Source: Kineosporiaceae bacterium SCSIO 59966
Lineage (GTDB): Bacteria > Actinomycetota > Actinomycetes > Actinomycetales > SCSIO-59966
Reading direction: 5' to 3'
Assembly (NCBI GenBank): GCA_020881835.1
Contig: CP052876.1
Span: 62,001 to 126,000, forward strand
DNA length: 64,000 nt
Part shown: one piece after another, positions 1 to 8,631 of the stretch
How positions within the stretch are numbered: the first letter of the stretch is position 1
Layout of the letters: every line of letters starts with the position of its first letter
The notes under the pieces: model-generated
What the model was told of the DNA's origin: nothing
Databases searched by the model: none
What the model saw: only the letters and a program-made list of their open reading frames with translations
Made by a program: the position numbers and the translations under genes

Positions 1-1
1 C

Positions 2-220
2 GCGGTGCTGCGCCGGCCTCTTCCCTACCGGCCAGCCATGTACGCGCCGTTGATCCTGCTGCACGTCTCGCTCGCCCTGCGCATCGCGGTCGGGGACCTG
101 GGCGACGTCGGCTCGGCCTGGCAGCTCGGGGGCCTGCTCAACGTCGTCGCCGTCCTGCTCTTCGTCGCGGTCGCCGTGTGGTCCGCCGCCACGGCCAACC
201 GTCCCCGGACGTCGTCGTGA
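2..220 (+). CDS. C-terminal fragment of an integral membrane protein
   Basis: The reading frame is open at the left edge of the window, so only the last 72 or so residues are present. They contain two hydrophobic segments, one around APLILLHVSLALRIAV and one around LLNVVAVLLFVAVAVW, which points to a polytopic membrane protein. The stop codon overlaps the GTG of the next gene as GTGA at 217-220, so the two are probably translationally coupled and may work together in nitrogen-oxide or respiratory metabolism. The layout resembles the end of NnrS- or oxidase-like membrane proteins, but the fragment is too short to assign a family. Confidence 0.6.
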   Translation, partial: AVLRRPLPYRPAMYAPLILLHVSLALRIAVGDLGDVGSAWQLGGLLNVVAVLLFVAVAVWSAATANRPRTSS

Positions 221-2742
221 GCCGTGCCGCCTGGCACCTGCGGACCGGTGCGGTCGTCGCGGCCTGGCTGCTCGCCCTCGTCGTCGTCGCCCTGGTCCAC
301 CCGTTCGTCCCGGCCGCGCGGTGGCTGCTGGTGCACCTGCTCGTGCTCGGCGCGGTGAGCAACGCCATCCTGATCTGGACCTGGCACTTCGCGGCGGCCC
401 TGCTGCGGCTGCCGACCGAGTCGCTGCGCCGAGGCCAGGGGCTGCGGCTCGTGCTGTTCAACGCGGGCGCGCTCGGTGTCGTCGTCGGCACGGTCACCGG
501 TGCCCGGGTCCTCGTGACGGCGGGCGCGGTGGTCGTCGCCGGGGTCTCCGGCTGGCACGCCACCGCGCTGCTGCGCCGGGCGCGGGCCGCGTTGCCGTCC
601 CGGTTCGGTGTGACCGTCCGCTACTACGTCGCCGCGGGCCTGGCCCTGCCCGTCGGGGCGGTGCTCGGGGTGCTGCTCGGCCGACCGGGGCTGTCCGATG
701 CCGGGCACGGTCGCCTCGTCGTCGCCCACGAGGTCGTCAACCTGCTCGGCTGGGTGGGGCTGACCGTCGTCGGCACGCTCGTCACCCTGTGGCCGACGAT
801 GCTGCGCACCCGGGTCGCGGACGGCGCAGAGCGCGCCGCCCGGCGGGCCCTGCCGGTGCTCGTCGGCGGGGTCGCCGCTGCGGCGGCTGCGGCCCTGGCC
901 GGCTCGCTCGTCCTCGCCGCGGTCGGCGTGCTCGTCGTCCTCGCCGGCGTCGTCGCGGTTGCCGTCCCGCACGCCGAGGAGGTGCGCCGTAAGGCGCCGG
1001 TCGAGCTGCCGACCGCCTCCGTGCTCGCCGGGATGCTGTGGCTGGCCGGGTCGCTCGTCGTCCTCGCGGTCGGGCTGGCGACCGCGGGGGACTGGGCCGT
1101 CGCCGGTGAGCGGGCCGGTGCGCTGACCGCGCCGCTGCTGGCGGGGTTCGCCGCCCAGGTGCTGCTCGGCGCGCTCAGCTACCTCGTCCCGGTGGTGCTC
1201 GGCGGCGGGCCGTCCGTGCAGCGGGCGACCTCGACGCTGCTCGGACGTTCCGGCTGGGCCCGGCTCACCGCTGCCAACGCCGGTCTGCTGCTCGCCGTCC
1301 TCCCGGTGCCGAGCCTCGTGCGAGTCGTGCTCTCCGTCGTCGTCCTCGTCGCGCTCGGGTCCGCCCTGCCCCTGCTCGTGGGCGCCGTCCTGCTCGCCCG
1401 CCGGCTGCGCGGGGCGCCGCCGCAGCCTGCCGGTCCGCAACGGCACCCGACCGCCCAGCGCCGACTGGGCATGGCTGCCGCCGGCCTCGCCGTGGTCCTC
1501 GCCGGCACGGCCGGCGGCGTGGCGCTCGACCCCGCAGCCGCCGGCATCCCGCTCACCACCGCCTCCCCCGCGGCCGGTGCCGCCCCGGCCGGGGAGACCG
1601 GCCGGACGACGACGGTCACCGTCCGGGTCGAGGGGATGCGGTACGTGCCGGACGTCGTCGAGGTGCCCGCCGGGGACCGGCTCGTCGTCGTCCTCGACAA
1701 CACCGGCGACGACCGGCACGACCTCGTCCTCGCCAACGGGGCCCGCAGCGACCGCGTCGGCCCCGAGGAGCGGACCCGCCTGGACGCCGGTGTCGTCACG
1801 GCGGACCTCGACGGGTGGTGCTCCGTCGCCGGGCACCGGCAGATGGGCATGGTGCTGACCGTCCGCGCCGTCGGGGACCTCGACGTGCAGGCCGACCCGG
1901 GACCGGCCTTCGACCCCTACGACCCGCGGCTCGACCCCGCACCGGCCGGCGCGGTGCACGAGGTAACCCTCCTCGTCCGGGAGGTCGAGCGGGAGGTCGC
2001 CCCCGGCGTCCGGCAGACGCTCTGGACCTTCGGCGGGACGGCGCCCGGACCGACGCTGCGCGGCCGGATCGGTGACGTCTTCGACGTCACCCTCGTCAAC
2101 GACGGGAGCATCGGCCACTCGATCGACTTCCACGCCGGTGCGCTCGCGCCCGACCGGCCGATGCGGACGATCCAGCCGGGGGAGTCCCTGCGCTACCGGT
2201 TCACCGCCACCCGGGCCGGCATCTGGATGTACCACTGCTCGACGGCGCCGATGTCACTGCACATCGCCAACGGCATGTTCGGCGCCGTCGTCATCGACCC
2301 GCCGGACCTGCCGCAGGTCGACCAGGAGTACGTGCTCGTGCAATCCGAGTACTACCTCGGGCCGCAGGGCGGGGTGGCGGACGCCGACCGGGTCGCCGCC
2401 GAGCGACCGGACCTCGTCGTGTTCAACGGGTACGCGAACCAGTACGACCGGGAGCCGCTGACCGCCCGGGTGGGGGAGCGGGTGCGGGTGTGGGTGCTGG
2501 CGGCTGGTCCGCAGCGGGGCAGTGCGTTCCACGTCGTCGGCGGGCAGTTCGACACGGTGTGGTCCGAGGGCGACTACCGGCTGCGGCCGGGTCCGGGCGG
2601 GGCGCAGGTCCTGGCTCTTGCCCCGGCGCAGGGCGGCTTCGTCGAGCTGGAGCTACCCGAGCCAGGCCGCTACCCGTTCGTCACGCACGCCATGGTGGAC
2701 GCCGAGCGCGGCGCGCACGGCGTCCTGGAGGTGGTGCCGTGA
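217..2742 (+). CDS. nirK: Membrane-anchored three-cupredoxin copper nitrite reductase-like protein
   Basis: About 841 residues. Residues 1 to about 440 form many hydrophobic helices. They are followed by a small cupredoxin domain (about 460-555, with RHDL and a C-x3-GHRQM-type copper site) and then a two-domain multicopper oxidase region (about 575-841). That region has the pattern of NirK copper ligands: HSIDFHA (His634, Asp637, His639), YHCS (His673, Cys674), LHIANGM, FHVVGGQ (His772) and THAMVDAE (His824). This favours NO-forming nitrite reductase over laccase. The protein is far longer than classical NirK because of the membrane module and the extra cupredoxin, which may pass electrons to the type 1 site internally. 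The start at 217 is chosen for its GTGA overlap with the upstream gene; GTG at 178 is an alternative. Other multicopper oxidase activity cannot be excluded. Confidence 0.75.
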   Translation: MSRAAWHLRTGAVVAAWLLALVVVALVHPFVPAARWLLVHLLVLGAVSNAILIWTWHFAAALLRLPTESLRRGQGLRLVLFNAGALGVVVGTVTGARVLVTAGAVVVAGVSGWHATALLRRARAALPSRFGVTVRYYVAAGLALPVGAVLGVLLGRPGLSDAGHGRLVVAHEVVNLLGWVGLTVVGTLVTLWPTMLRTRVADGAERAARRALPVLVGGVAAAAAAALAGSLVLAAVGVLVVLAGVVAVAVPHAEEVRRKAPVELPTASVLAGMLWLAGSLVVLAVGLATAGDWAVAGERAGALTAPLLAGFAAQVLLGALSYLVPVVLGGGPSVQRATSTLLGRSGWARLTAANAGLLLAVLPVPSLVRVVLSVVVLVALGSALPLLVGAVLLARRLRGAPPQPAGPQRHPTAQRRLGMAAAGLAVVLAGTAGGVALDPAAAGIPLTTASPAAGAAPAGETGRTTTVTVRVEGMRYVPDVVEVPAGDRLVVVLDNTGDDRHDLVLANGARSDRVGPEERTRLDAGVVTADLDGWCSVAGHRQMGMVLTVRAVGDLDVQADPGPAFDPYDPRLDPAPAGAVHEVTLLVREVEREVAPGVRQTLWTFGGTAPGPTLRGRIGDVFDVTLVNDGSIGHSIDFHAGALAPDRPMRTIQPGESLRYRFTATRAGIWMYHCSTAPMSLHIANGMFGAVVIDPPDLPQVDQEYVLVQSEYYLGPQGGVADADRVAAERPDLVVFNGYANQYDREPLTARVGERVRVWVLAAGPQRGSAFHVVGGQFDTVWSEGDYRLRPGPGGAQVLALAPAQGGFVELELPEPGRYPFVTHAMVDAERGAHGVLEVVP

Positions 2743-2770
2743 CCGGAATGCCGGCGACCGGGCTACCGTT

Positions 2771-2798
2771 GGCGGTGGTTGAATGTCTAACCACTGCC
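2771..2798 (+). promoter_or_regulatory. Inverted repeat between the nirK-like gene and pirin
   Basis: Ten-base arms GGCGGTGGTT and AACCACTGCC flank an 8-base loop (GAATGTCT), with one G-T mismatch. It lies just before the pirin ribosome site. It could be an operator (the inner TTGAATGTCTAA is nearly symmetric) or a terminator for the upstream operon. No T-tract follows. Confidence 0.4.
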
Positions 2799-2812
2799 GG
2801 AAGGGGCCTGCC

Positions 2813-3796
2813 GTGCCCGCGATCACCGTTCCTGATCTCACCGTGCTGCCCCGGTTGCCGCGGGTCGACCGCAGCGTGCTCACCGAGCGGCCCGTCCGCT
2901 CGGTGACGACCGCGCCCGACGGGTTGGAGGGCGAGGGCTTCCCGGTCCGGCGTGCGTTCGCCGGCGTCGACCTGCGCGACCTGGACCCGTTCATCCACAT
3001 GGACCAGCTGGGCGAGGTGGAGTACGCCGCGGGCGAGGCGAAGGGCACCCCGTGGCACCCGCACCGCGGTTTCGAGACCGTCACCTACATCCTCGACGGG
3101 ACGTTCGAGCACGCCGACTCCGAGGGCGGCGGCGGCGTGATCACGAACGGGGACACCCAGTGGATGACCGCTGGCAGCGGGCTGCTGCACATCGAGCGGC
3201 CGCCGGAGGAGCTGGTGCTCAGCGGCGGGCTGTTCCACGGCGTCCAGCTGTGGGTGAACCTGCCACGGGCCCAGAAGATGGCCCAGCCGCGCTACCAGGA
3301 CCTGCGCGGGAACGAGTCGGCTCTGGTCAGCTCGGACGACGGCGGTGCGCTGGTCCGGGTCATCGCCGGTGACCTCGGCGGCCACCGCGGGCCCGGGGTG
3401 ACGACGACTCCGATCACGATGGCGCACGCCACGGTGAGTCCGGCCGCCCGGCTGGAGACGGCCTGGCCGCCGGACTTCAACGCGCTCGTCTACGTGCTCG
3501 CCGGGCAGGGCACGGTCGGCCCGCAGGGCCACCGGATCCGCAAGGGCCAGCTCGCCGTCCTCGGCGCCGGTGGGGCGCTGTCGGTCGCCGCGGCCCCGAC
3601 CCAGCCGCAGGCCGAGCCGAACCTCGAGGTGCTGCTGCTCGGCGGCCGGCCGATCCATGAGCCGGTCGCCTGGGCCGGGCCGTTCGTGATGAACACCCGC
3701 GCCGAGGTGGTCCAGGCGTTCGAGGACTTCCAGGCCGGCCGCCTCGGCCGGGTCCCGGCCGTGCACGGCGCGCCGACGTCCGTCGTCGAGGGCTGA
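2813..3796 (+). CDS. Pirin family protein
   Basis: About 327 residues with the bicupin pirin fold. The N-terminal cupin carries HPHRGFETVTYI, whose histidines and glutamate bind metal in pirins, followed by GDTQWMTAGSGLLHIE, another pirin hallmark. The C-terminal cupin has the usual degenerate sequence. Family members are iron-binding regulators or quercetin 2,3-dioxygenases; the substrate or partner here is unknown. The start at GTG 2813 is preferred because GGAAGGGG lies six bases upstream; an ATG at 2783 lies inside the inverted repeat and has no ribosome site. The gene appears to be its own transcription unit. Confidence 0.85.
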   Translation: MPAITVPDLTVLPRLPRVDRSVLTERPVRSVTTAPDGLEGEGFPVRRAFAGVDLRDLDPFIHMDQLGEVEYAAGEAKGTPWHPHRGFETVTYILDGTFEHADSEGGGGVITNGDTQWMTAGSGLLHIERPPEELVLSGGLFHGVQLWVNLPRAQKMAQPRYQDLRGNESALVSSDDGGALVRVIAGDLGGHRGPGVTTTPITMAHATVSPAARLETAWPPDFNALVYVLAGQGTVGPQGHRIRKGQLAVLGAGGALSVAAAPTQPQAEPNLEVLLLGGRPIHEPVAWAGPFVMNTRAEVVQAFEDFQAGRLGRVPAVHGAPTSVVEG

Positions 3797-3972
3797 CGCG
3801 ACAACGTATCCACCGTGCTGGGTCGCCGCGGCCCGGGCTCGGCTGCAGCGCTCGTCCTCTGGCTGCACGTGCTCCCCTCGCGGAGGAGGATGGACGTCGC
3901 CCGGGTCGAGCACGCAGCGATCACCTCGGCCCGTCGCGCAGACGTCCACCGTCGACTGTTCGGAGGGACTCA

Positions 3973-4689
3973 GTGATCGACTACTCGACGTTGATCCAGA
4001 CAGCAGGAGCGCGGGCGAACGCTGCCGACAGCAACGAGGCACGGCAGGCGGTGGAGGCGGTCGTCACCGTCGTCGCACTGGCGCTGGACGACGACGAGCG
4101 GGGGCGGTTGGCCGACGTCCTGCCCGGTGCGCTCCGCGGCGCCGCAGCACTCCCGGGTCCGGCCACACCGGTGGCCAGCAGTGCGGCCCTGGTGCGCACG
4201 GTGAGCGAGCGGAGCGGCTGCCCGGCTGAACGGGCCCGCTTCTACACCCAGGCCGTGCTCGCCACCGTGGCCGACGCCGAGCCCGAGGTGGCGGAGCTGA
4301 TCGCCCGGCGGCTACCGGACGGCCACGACCTGTTCTCACCGATCGACCAGGGAGTCACCGCTCGGGGGTCCGGGGTACCCACCCGGCAGAGCCCCCGCAT
4401 TCTCGACCGAGACGAGATCGCCCGACAGCTGGACGGACTGACCGGATGGGAGGGTGACGAGCTCCGGCTGCGGAGAACCGTGGTGCTCCCGCCGGACCGG
4501 GTGCGGCCGCTCCGTGACGCCGTCGGTCGTGTCGAGCGGGAGCTGGACCATCACGCACGAGTCACGCAGGACCAGGGAGCGGTCACGTTCGAGGTCTGGA
4601 CGCACTCCCTCGACCGCGTGACCGACATGGACGTGGAACTCGCCCGCAGGATCAACAGGGCGGTGGAGGAGATCGGCGCATCGGGATGA
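3973..4689 (+). CDS. DUF2267 domain fused to pterin-4a-carbinolamine dehydratase-like domain
   Basis: 238 residues in two parts. Residues 1-125 look like DUF2267: a helical region with LADVLPGALRG and a repeat ending ARRLPDGHDLFSPI. Residues about 140-235 match pterin-4a-carbinolamine dehydratase: ILDRDEIARQLDGLTGWE, then ELDHHARV and TDMDVELARRINRA. The HH pair and the D-ELA helix are where the catalytic histidines sit in PCD. PCD recycles oxidised pterin cofactor after aromatic amino acid hydroxylation, or acts as a transcription coactivator. A GGAGGG site precedes GTG 3973. The fusion partner suggests a regulatory or moonlighting role, and no pterin-dependent hydroxylase is seen nearby. 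Confidence 0.75.
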   Translation: MIDYSTLIQTAGARANAADSNEARQAVEAVVTVVALALDDDERGRLADVLPGALRGAAALPGPATPVASSAALVRTVSERSGCPAERARFYTQAVLATVADAEPEVAELIARRLPDGHDLFSPIDQGVTARGSGVPTRQSPRILDRDEIARQLDGLTGWEGDELRLRRTVVLPPDRVRPLRDAVGRVERELDHHARVTQDQGAVTFEVWTHSLDRVTDMDVELARRINRAVEEIGASG

Positions 4690-4789
4690 CGCCGCCGCGT
4701 CTGCGGTGACGACACCCACGGCGGCCCCGCTGCTCAGGTCGGTGGCGCGTTCCACGACACCGACCGGTGCACTGTGCCACGGTGTGCCC

Positions 4790-6037
4790 GTGACCAGCAC
4801 AGATGCGATCGCCGCCGACGGACTGCGGGTCCTCCGGCTCTGCAGTGTCTTCGAGCCCGCGCCCGACCCCAGCCGCCGACTGGGCGAAGAGCTCGACGGC
4901 CGCACCGCCGGGTTCGACCCCGTCGGCGGGATGCAGAACCACACCGCGGTGCTCACCCGCTACCTGGACGCCCGAGGCGTCGCACAGACCGTCCTGACCT
5001 CCCGGCTCGCCGGGCCCCGTGGGACGACTCGGCTGGGCGCGGGCGCGCTGGTGGTCCGGGTCGGCCTGCCGGTCCGGTTTCTGCGCCAGTTCTGGGCTCT
5101 CGCGGCGCTGCCGGCCGCGCTGCGACGGCGGTCGGGGGTCGACGTCGTCCACGCTCACCAGGGGGAGGACCTCGCCGTCCTGCCACTGGCCTGGCTGGCC
5201 GCCCGCCGGCACCGGTGCCCGCTGGTGGCGACCGTTCACTGCAGCGTGCAGCACACCCTGCGCGGACGCGGCCTGCGGGCCCTACTGCTGCACCGGCTCG
5301 GCGGGGCGGTCGAGCGGGCGACCCTGCGCCGGGCCGACGCGGTCGTCGTCCTCACCACGCGGGCGCGGGCGGGCTTGCTGGCCGACGGGATCGCCGCGGA
5401 GCGCGTCCACGTCATCCCTTCCGGCTTCGACCCCTCGATCTTCGCGGCCCCGGCCGACCGGCCACCGGAGCGAGCCGGCGGCCTGCGGATCGGCTACGTC
5501 GGGCGGCTGGCCCCGCAGAAGCGGCCGGACCTCGTGGTGCAGGCGTTCACGCGGATGGCCCAGCCGGCGCAGCTGGTGGTGGTGGGGGACGGCCCCGAGC
5601 GCTCGCGCGTCGAGTCGCTGGTGGCCGACAGCCCCGCCCGCGACCGGATCAGCCTGTCGGGGTTCGTCCCGCACGACGCGATCCCCGGTGTTCTCGCCGG
5701 GCTGGACGTCCTGGTGCTCCCGTCCGCCTACGAGGAGATGGGGTCGGTCCTGGTCGAGGCGATGGCCACCGGCCTGCCGGTCGTGGCCAGCAACGTCGGC
5801 GGCATCCCCGAGGTCGTGGGGGACGGCGAGACGGGGCTGCTGGTCCCCCAGGGTGACGTCGACGCGCTCGCGGCGGCCCTCGACCGGCTGGTCGCCGACG
5901 ACGAGCTGCGGGGCCGCCTCGGCCGGGCGGCCCGCGCCCGGGCCGCGGCGTACGCCTGGCCGGAGCTGTCGTCCCGGGTGGCCGGCGTCTACGCCGCGGT
6001 CTCGGGGCGGGCGGCAGTGTCCTCGGCCCGCCGCTGA
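4790..6037 (+). CDS. Glycosyltransferase family 4 protein
   Basis: About 415 residues with the GT-B fold. The N-terminal domain has GGMQNH, typical of the acceptor-side glycine loop, and VDVVHAHQGEDL. The C-terminal nucleotide-sugar domain has GYVGRLAPQKRPD (about residue 235), VVVGDGPERSRVE and the E-x7-E motif in EEMGSVLVEAMATG (about residue 315), followed by SNVGGIPEVVGDGETG. Retaining enzymes of this type add hexoses to lipids, mycothiol precursors or polysaccharides; the acceptor is not evident. Starts at 4706 or 4784 are possible. GTG 4790 is chosen because residues upstream of it look non-conserved. The gene stands alone and ends before a convergent intergenic repeat. Confidence 0.85.
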   Translation: MTSTDAIAADGLRVLRLCSVFEPAPDPSRRLGEELDGRTAGFDPVGGMQNHTAVLTRYLDARGVAQTVLTSRLAGPRGTTRLGAGALVVRVGLPVRFLRQFWALAALPAALRRRSGVDVVHAHQGEDLAVLPLAWLAARRHRCPLVATVHCSVQHTLRGRGLRALLLHRLGGAVERATLRRADAVVVLTTRARAGLLADGIAAERVHVIPSGFDPSIFAAPADRPPERAGGLRIGYVGRLAPQKRPDLVVQAFTRMAQPAQLVVVGDGPERSRVESLVADSPARDRISLSGFVPHDAIPGVLAGLDVLVLPSAYEEMGSVLVEAMATGLPVVASNVGGIPEVVGDGETGLLVPQGDVDALAAALDRLVADDELRGRLGRAARARAAAYAWPELSSRVAGVYAAVSGRAAVSSARR

Positions 6038-6125
6038 GGCCGAGGCGACTGCTTGTCCTCGGCGACGGGGCCGCCGACCCGGCCGCGGTCGGTTGTGGTG
6101 GCGGCACACGTGATGGCGGTACGAG

Positions 6126-6148
6126 GGTGGCGGGATTGCATGATCACG
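6126..6148 (+). repeat. 23-bp dispersed intergenic repeat, copy 1
   Basis: GGT followed by GGCGGGATTGCATGATCACG, then a G-rich tract with GGGGGG. It sits between the convergent glycosyltransferase and paaE genes. Confidence 0.85.
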
Positions 6149-6191
6149 AACAGGGGGGAGGAGGGATCACGGTGGAGGGGGGTTCCGCGGG

Positions 6192-7343
6192 TCAGGCGTC
6201 GAAGTCGAGGACCACCTTCGGGGTCGTCGGCACCGACTGGCACGCCAGCCGGAAGCCGGCGGCGATCTCGGCGTCCTCGAGGGCGTAGTTGCGGGCCATC
6301 TCCACCTCACCCTCCACCACCTTGCAGCGGCAGGTGCCGCACACGCCCCCCTTGCACGCGTACGGGGCGTCGTTGCGGACGGCGAGGGTCGCGTCGAGGA
6401 TCGAGCCCTCCTCGGGCATCGGGAACGTCGTCGTCCGCCCGGCCAGCCGGACGGTCACCTCGCTGCCCGACTCCTCGCCGTCCAGGCTGACCCGACGGGT
6501 CATCCGCGGCGCCTCGCCCTCGACGTGGAAGAGCTCGAGGTGGATGTCGGGCTTGGGCACGCCGCGCTCGACGAGCGTGGCGTGCACCTGCTGGACCAGG
6601 GCGTAGGGACCGCACAGCAGCCACTCGTCGACGTCGTCGGGGGGCAGCAGGGTGTCCAGCAGGCTGTGCAGCTTCTCCTCGTCGATGCGGCCGTGGAGCA
6701 GGTCGGCGTCCTGCCACCACTCGCGGGACAGCACGTGGACCAGCTGGAGGCGGTCGGGGTAGCGGTCCTTGAGGTCGGCGAGCTCCTCGAGGAACATCAC
6801 CGACGCGGTGGTCCGGTTGCCGTAGACGAGGGTGAACCGGCTGGCCGGCTCTGTCTCCAGCACCGTGCGCAGGATCGACATGACGGGCGTGGTCCCGCTG
6901 CCCGCGACGACGGCGGCGTAGTGCTTGGCGTTCGCCGGGTCGACGGCGACGCCGAACCGGCCGGCGGGCGGCATCACCTCAAGGGTGTCGCCGACCTGCA
7001 GGCCGGTGCTGACGTGCCCGGAGAACAGCCCGCCCTCCAGGCGCTTGACCGCGACCCGCAGCCGGTGCTCGGACGGCGCCGAGCAGATCGAGTACGAGCG
7101 GCGGACCTCCTCGCCGTCCAGGTGCGCGCGCAGGGTGAGGTGCTGGCCCGGGGTGAACGCGAACACGTCGGCGAGGTCGTCGGGCACGTCGAACGACACC
7201 GCGACGGCGTCGTCGGTCAGCTGCTCGATCTGGGAGACCCGCAGCGGGTAGAAGGTGCTGTGCCCGCGGGAGGCCGCCACCTGCTGGTGCGTCGAGGTGG
7301 TGCCGGCCTCGTCCGTCACGTCGCCGCTCACCTCAGTCGTCAC
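6192..7343 (-). CDS. paaE: Phenylacetyl-CoA epoxidase reductase subunit PaaE
   Basis: About 383 residues. An N-terminal ferredoxin-reductase module binds FAD (RRSYSICSAP) and NAD(P)H (GSGTTPVMSILRTVLE), and a C-terminal plant-type 2Fe-2S ferredoxin domain has the ligands in CKGGVCGTCRCKV plus a later Cys in LACQSVP. It passes electrons from NADPH to the PaaA di-iron centre during epoxidation of phenylacetyl-CoA. It is the last gene of the paaABCDE operon. GTG 7343 is chosen because GAGGGG lies just upstream and the N-terminus then begins near the usual place; it starts 11 bases after the paaD stop. Confidence 0.95.
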   Translation of the reverse strand: MTTEVSGDVTDEAGTTSTHQQVAASRGHSTFYPLRVSQIEQLTDDAVAVSFDVPDDLADVFAFTPGQHLTLRAHLDGEEVRRSYSICSAPSEHRLRVAVKRLEGGLFSGHVSTGLQVGDTLEVMPPAGRFGVAVDPANAKHYAAVVAGSGTTPVMSILRTVLETEPASRFTLVYGNRTTASVMFLEELADLKDRYPDRLQLVHVLSREWWQDADLLHGRIDEEKLHSLLDTLLPPDDVDEWLLCGPYALVQQVHATLVERGVPKPDIHLELFHVEGEAPRMTRRVSLDGEESGSEVTVRLAGRTTTFPMPEEGSILDATLAVRNDAPYACKGGVCGTCRCKVVEGEVEMARNYALEDAEIAAGFRLACQSVPTTPKVVLDFDA

Positions 7344-7354
7344 GTCGGGGCCCC

Positions 7355-7849
7355 TCAGATCGCCTTGAAGTGGTCGAACGGCTCGGAGCAGGCGCGGCAC
7401 TGCCACAGCGCCTTGCACGCGGTCGAGCCGAAGTGCGACAGCTCTCGGGTGTCGAGGGAGCCGCAGTGCGGGCAGCGCACCGACAGGGTGACCGGGACCG
7501 CCCCGCCGGCCCGGCGGCGTCCGGGTGGGGCGATCCCGTACTCGGCGAGGCGCCTCTTGCCCTCGTCCGTCATCCAGTCCGTCGTCCACGCCGGGGACAG
7601 CACGGTGCGGACCTCGACGTCGGCGAACCCGTTGCGCCGCAAGGCGTCCACGACGTCGGTGCGGATGGTGTCCATCGCCGGGCAGCCCGAGTAGGTGGGC
7701 GTGATGGTGACGACGACGCGCCCGTCCTCGGTGACCTCGACGTCCCGCAGCACGCCGAGGTCGGCGATGGTGAGGACGGGTACCTCCGGGTCGGCCACCT
7801 CACCGGCCACCCGGCGGGCCGTCTGCGCGCGGGACGTCGCCGTCCTCAC
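7355..7849 (-). CDS. paaD: Phenylacetyl-CoA epoxidase maturation protein PaaD
   Basis: About 164 residues. The first two thirds form a MIP18/DUF59-type domain (VPVLTIADLGVLRDVEV, then PTYSGCPAMDTI), the class linked to iron-sulfur cluster assembly. The C-terminus has a zinc-ribbon-like set of cysteines (CPHCGS ... CKALWQCRAC), as in longer PaaD proteins. It is required for an active epoxidase but is not a catalytic subunit. Its GTG overlaps the paaC stop as GTGA (7846-7849), which indicates translational coupling within the operon. Confidence 0.93.
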   Translation of the reverse strand: MRTATSRAQTARRVAGEVADPEVPVLTIADLGVLRDVEVTEDGRVVVTITPTYSGCPAMDTIRTDVVDALRRNGFADVEVRTVLSPAWTTDWMTDEGKRRLAEYGIAPPGRRRAGGAVPVTLSVRCPHCGSLDTRELSHFGSTACKALWQCRACSEPFDHFKAI

Positions 7850-8631
7850 CAGGTCGCCCCGGGGTGCGAACGGTGCAGGTGCTGCATCTCGGCCAGCAGG
7901 TACCCGAGGTGCTCGGTGTGGACGCCGTCGCGACCGCCGAGCGGCAGCCGCCGGCTCGGCTCGGGCACGGCGAGAGTCGCCGCGGAGACGACGGGGGTGA
8001 CGGTGTGCTCCCACTCGGCGCGCAGGGACGCCGGGTCGACGGCGACGCCGTCCTCCAGCAGCCCCTCGGGGACCCACGAGCCGTCGAACAGCTCCGGGAC
8101 GTACGGCCAGACGGCGGCGAGACCGGCCTGCATCCGCCGGTGGCTCTCCGACGTGCCGTCGCCGAGCCGGATCACCCAGGACGACGCGTGCTCGAGGTGG
8201 TAGGAGACCTCCTTGACGGCCTTGCCGGCGACCGCGGCGAGCCGCTCGTCGGCGGATCGCTCGAGCCGCCGGTACAGCGCCTGGGCGTAGGCGGAGAAGA
8301 CGAGCAGCCGCGCCATGGTCACGGCGAAGTCACCGTTGGGCAGCTCCACCAGCTGGACGTTGAGGACGTCGCGCTCCTCGCGCAGGTAGGCCAGGTCGTC
8401 CTCGTCGCGGCCGGCACCCTCGACCTCGCCGGCGTAGGTGAGCAGCATCCGGGCCTGACCGAGCAGGTCGAGCCCGATGTTGGCGAGCGCGACGTCCTCC
8501 TCCAGCTCAGGGGCGTGCGCGATCCACTCGGCGCAGCGGTGCGAGAGCACGAGCGCGTCGTCGCCGAGGGACAGCGCGTACCGGGCGAGATCGGGCAGCG
8601 CCCGGGTCGCGGGGGTGGCCCGTGCGCTCAC
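7846..8631 (-). CDS. paaC: Phenylacetyl-CoA epoxidase structural subunit PaaC
   Basis: About 261 residues, an all-helical ferritin-like protein (YALSLGDDALVLSHRCAEWI, IGLDLLGQARMLLTYAGEVEG, EVSYHLEHASSWVIRLGDGT). PaaC is the non-catalytic partner that forms the heterodimer and heterotetramer with PaaA. The GTG start overlaps the paaB stop by four bases. The conserved sequence runs close to the full length of known PaaC proteins, and nothing suggests damage. Confidence 0.95.
   Translation of the reverse strand: MSARATPATRALPDLARYALSLGDDALVLSHRCAEWIAHAPELEEDVALANIGLDLLGQARMLLTYAGEVEGAGRDEDDLAYLREERDVLNVQLVELPNGDFAVTMARLLVFSAYAQALYRRLERSADERLAAVAGKAVKEVSYHLEHASSWVIRLGDGTSESHRRMQAGLAAVWPYVPELFDGSWVPEGLLEDGVAVDPASLRAEWEHTVTPVVSAATLAVPEPSRRLPLGGRDGVHTEHLGYLLAEMQHLHRSHPGATW

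Noticed and set aside
25-2235. Long minus-strand open frame opposite the nirK-like gene
   Set aside because: Very GC-rich DNA leaves long antisense frames; the translation is low-complexity Arg/Gly/Asp and shows no family motifs, while the plus strand has clear copper sites.
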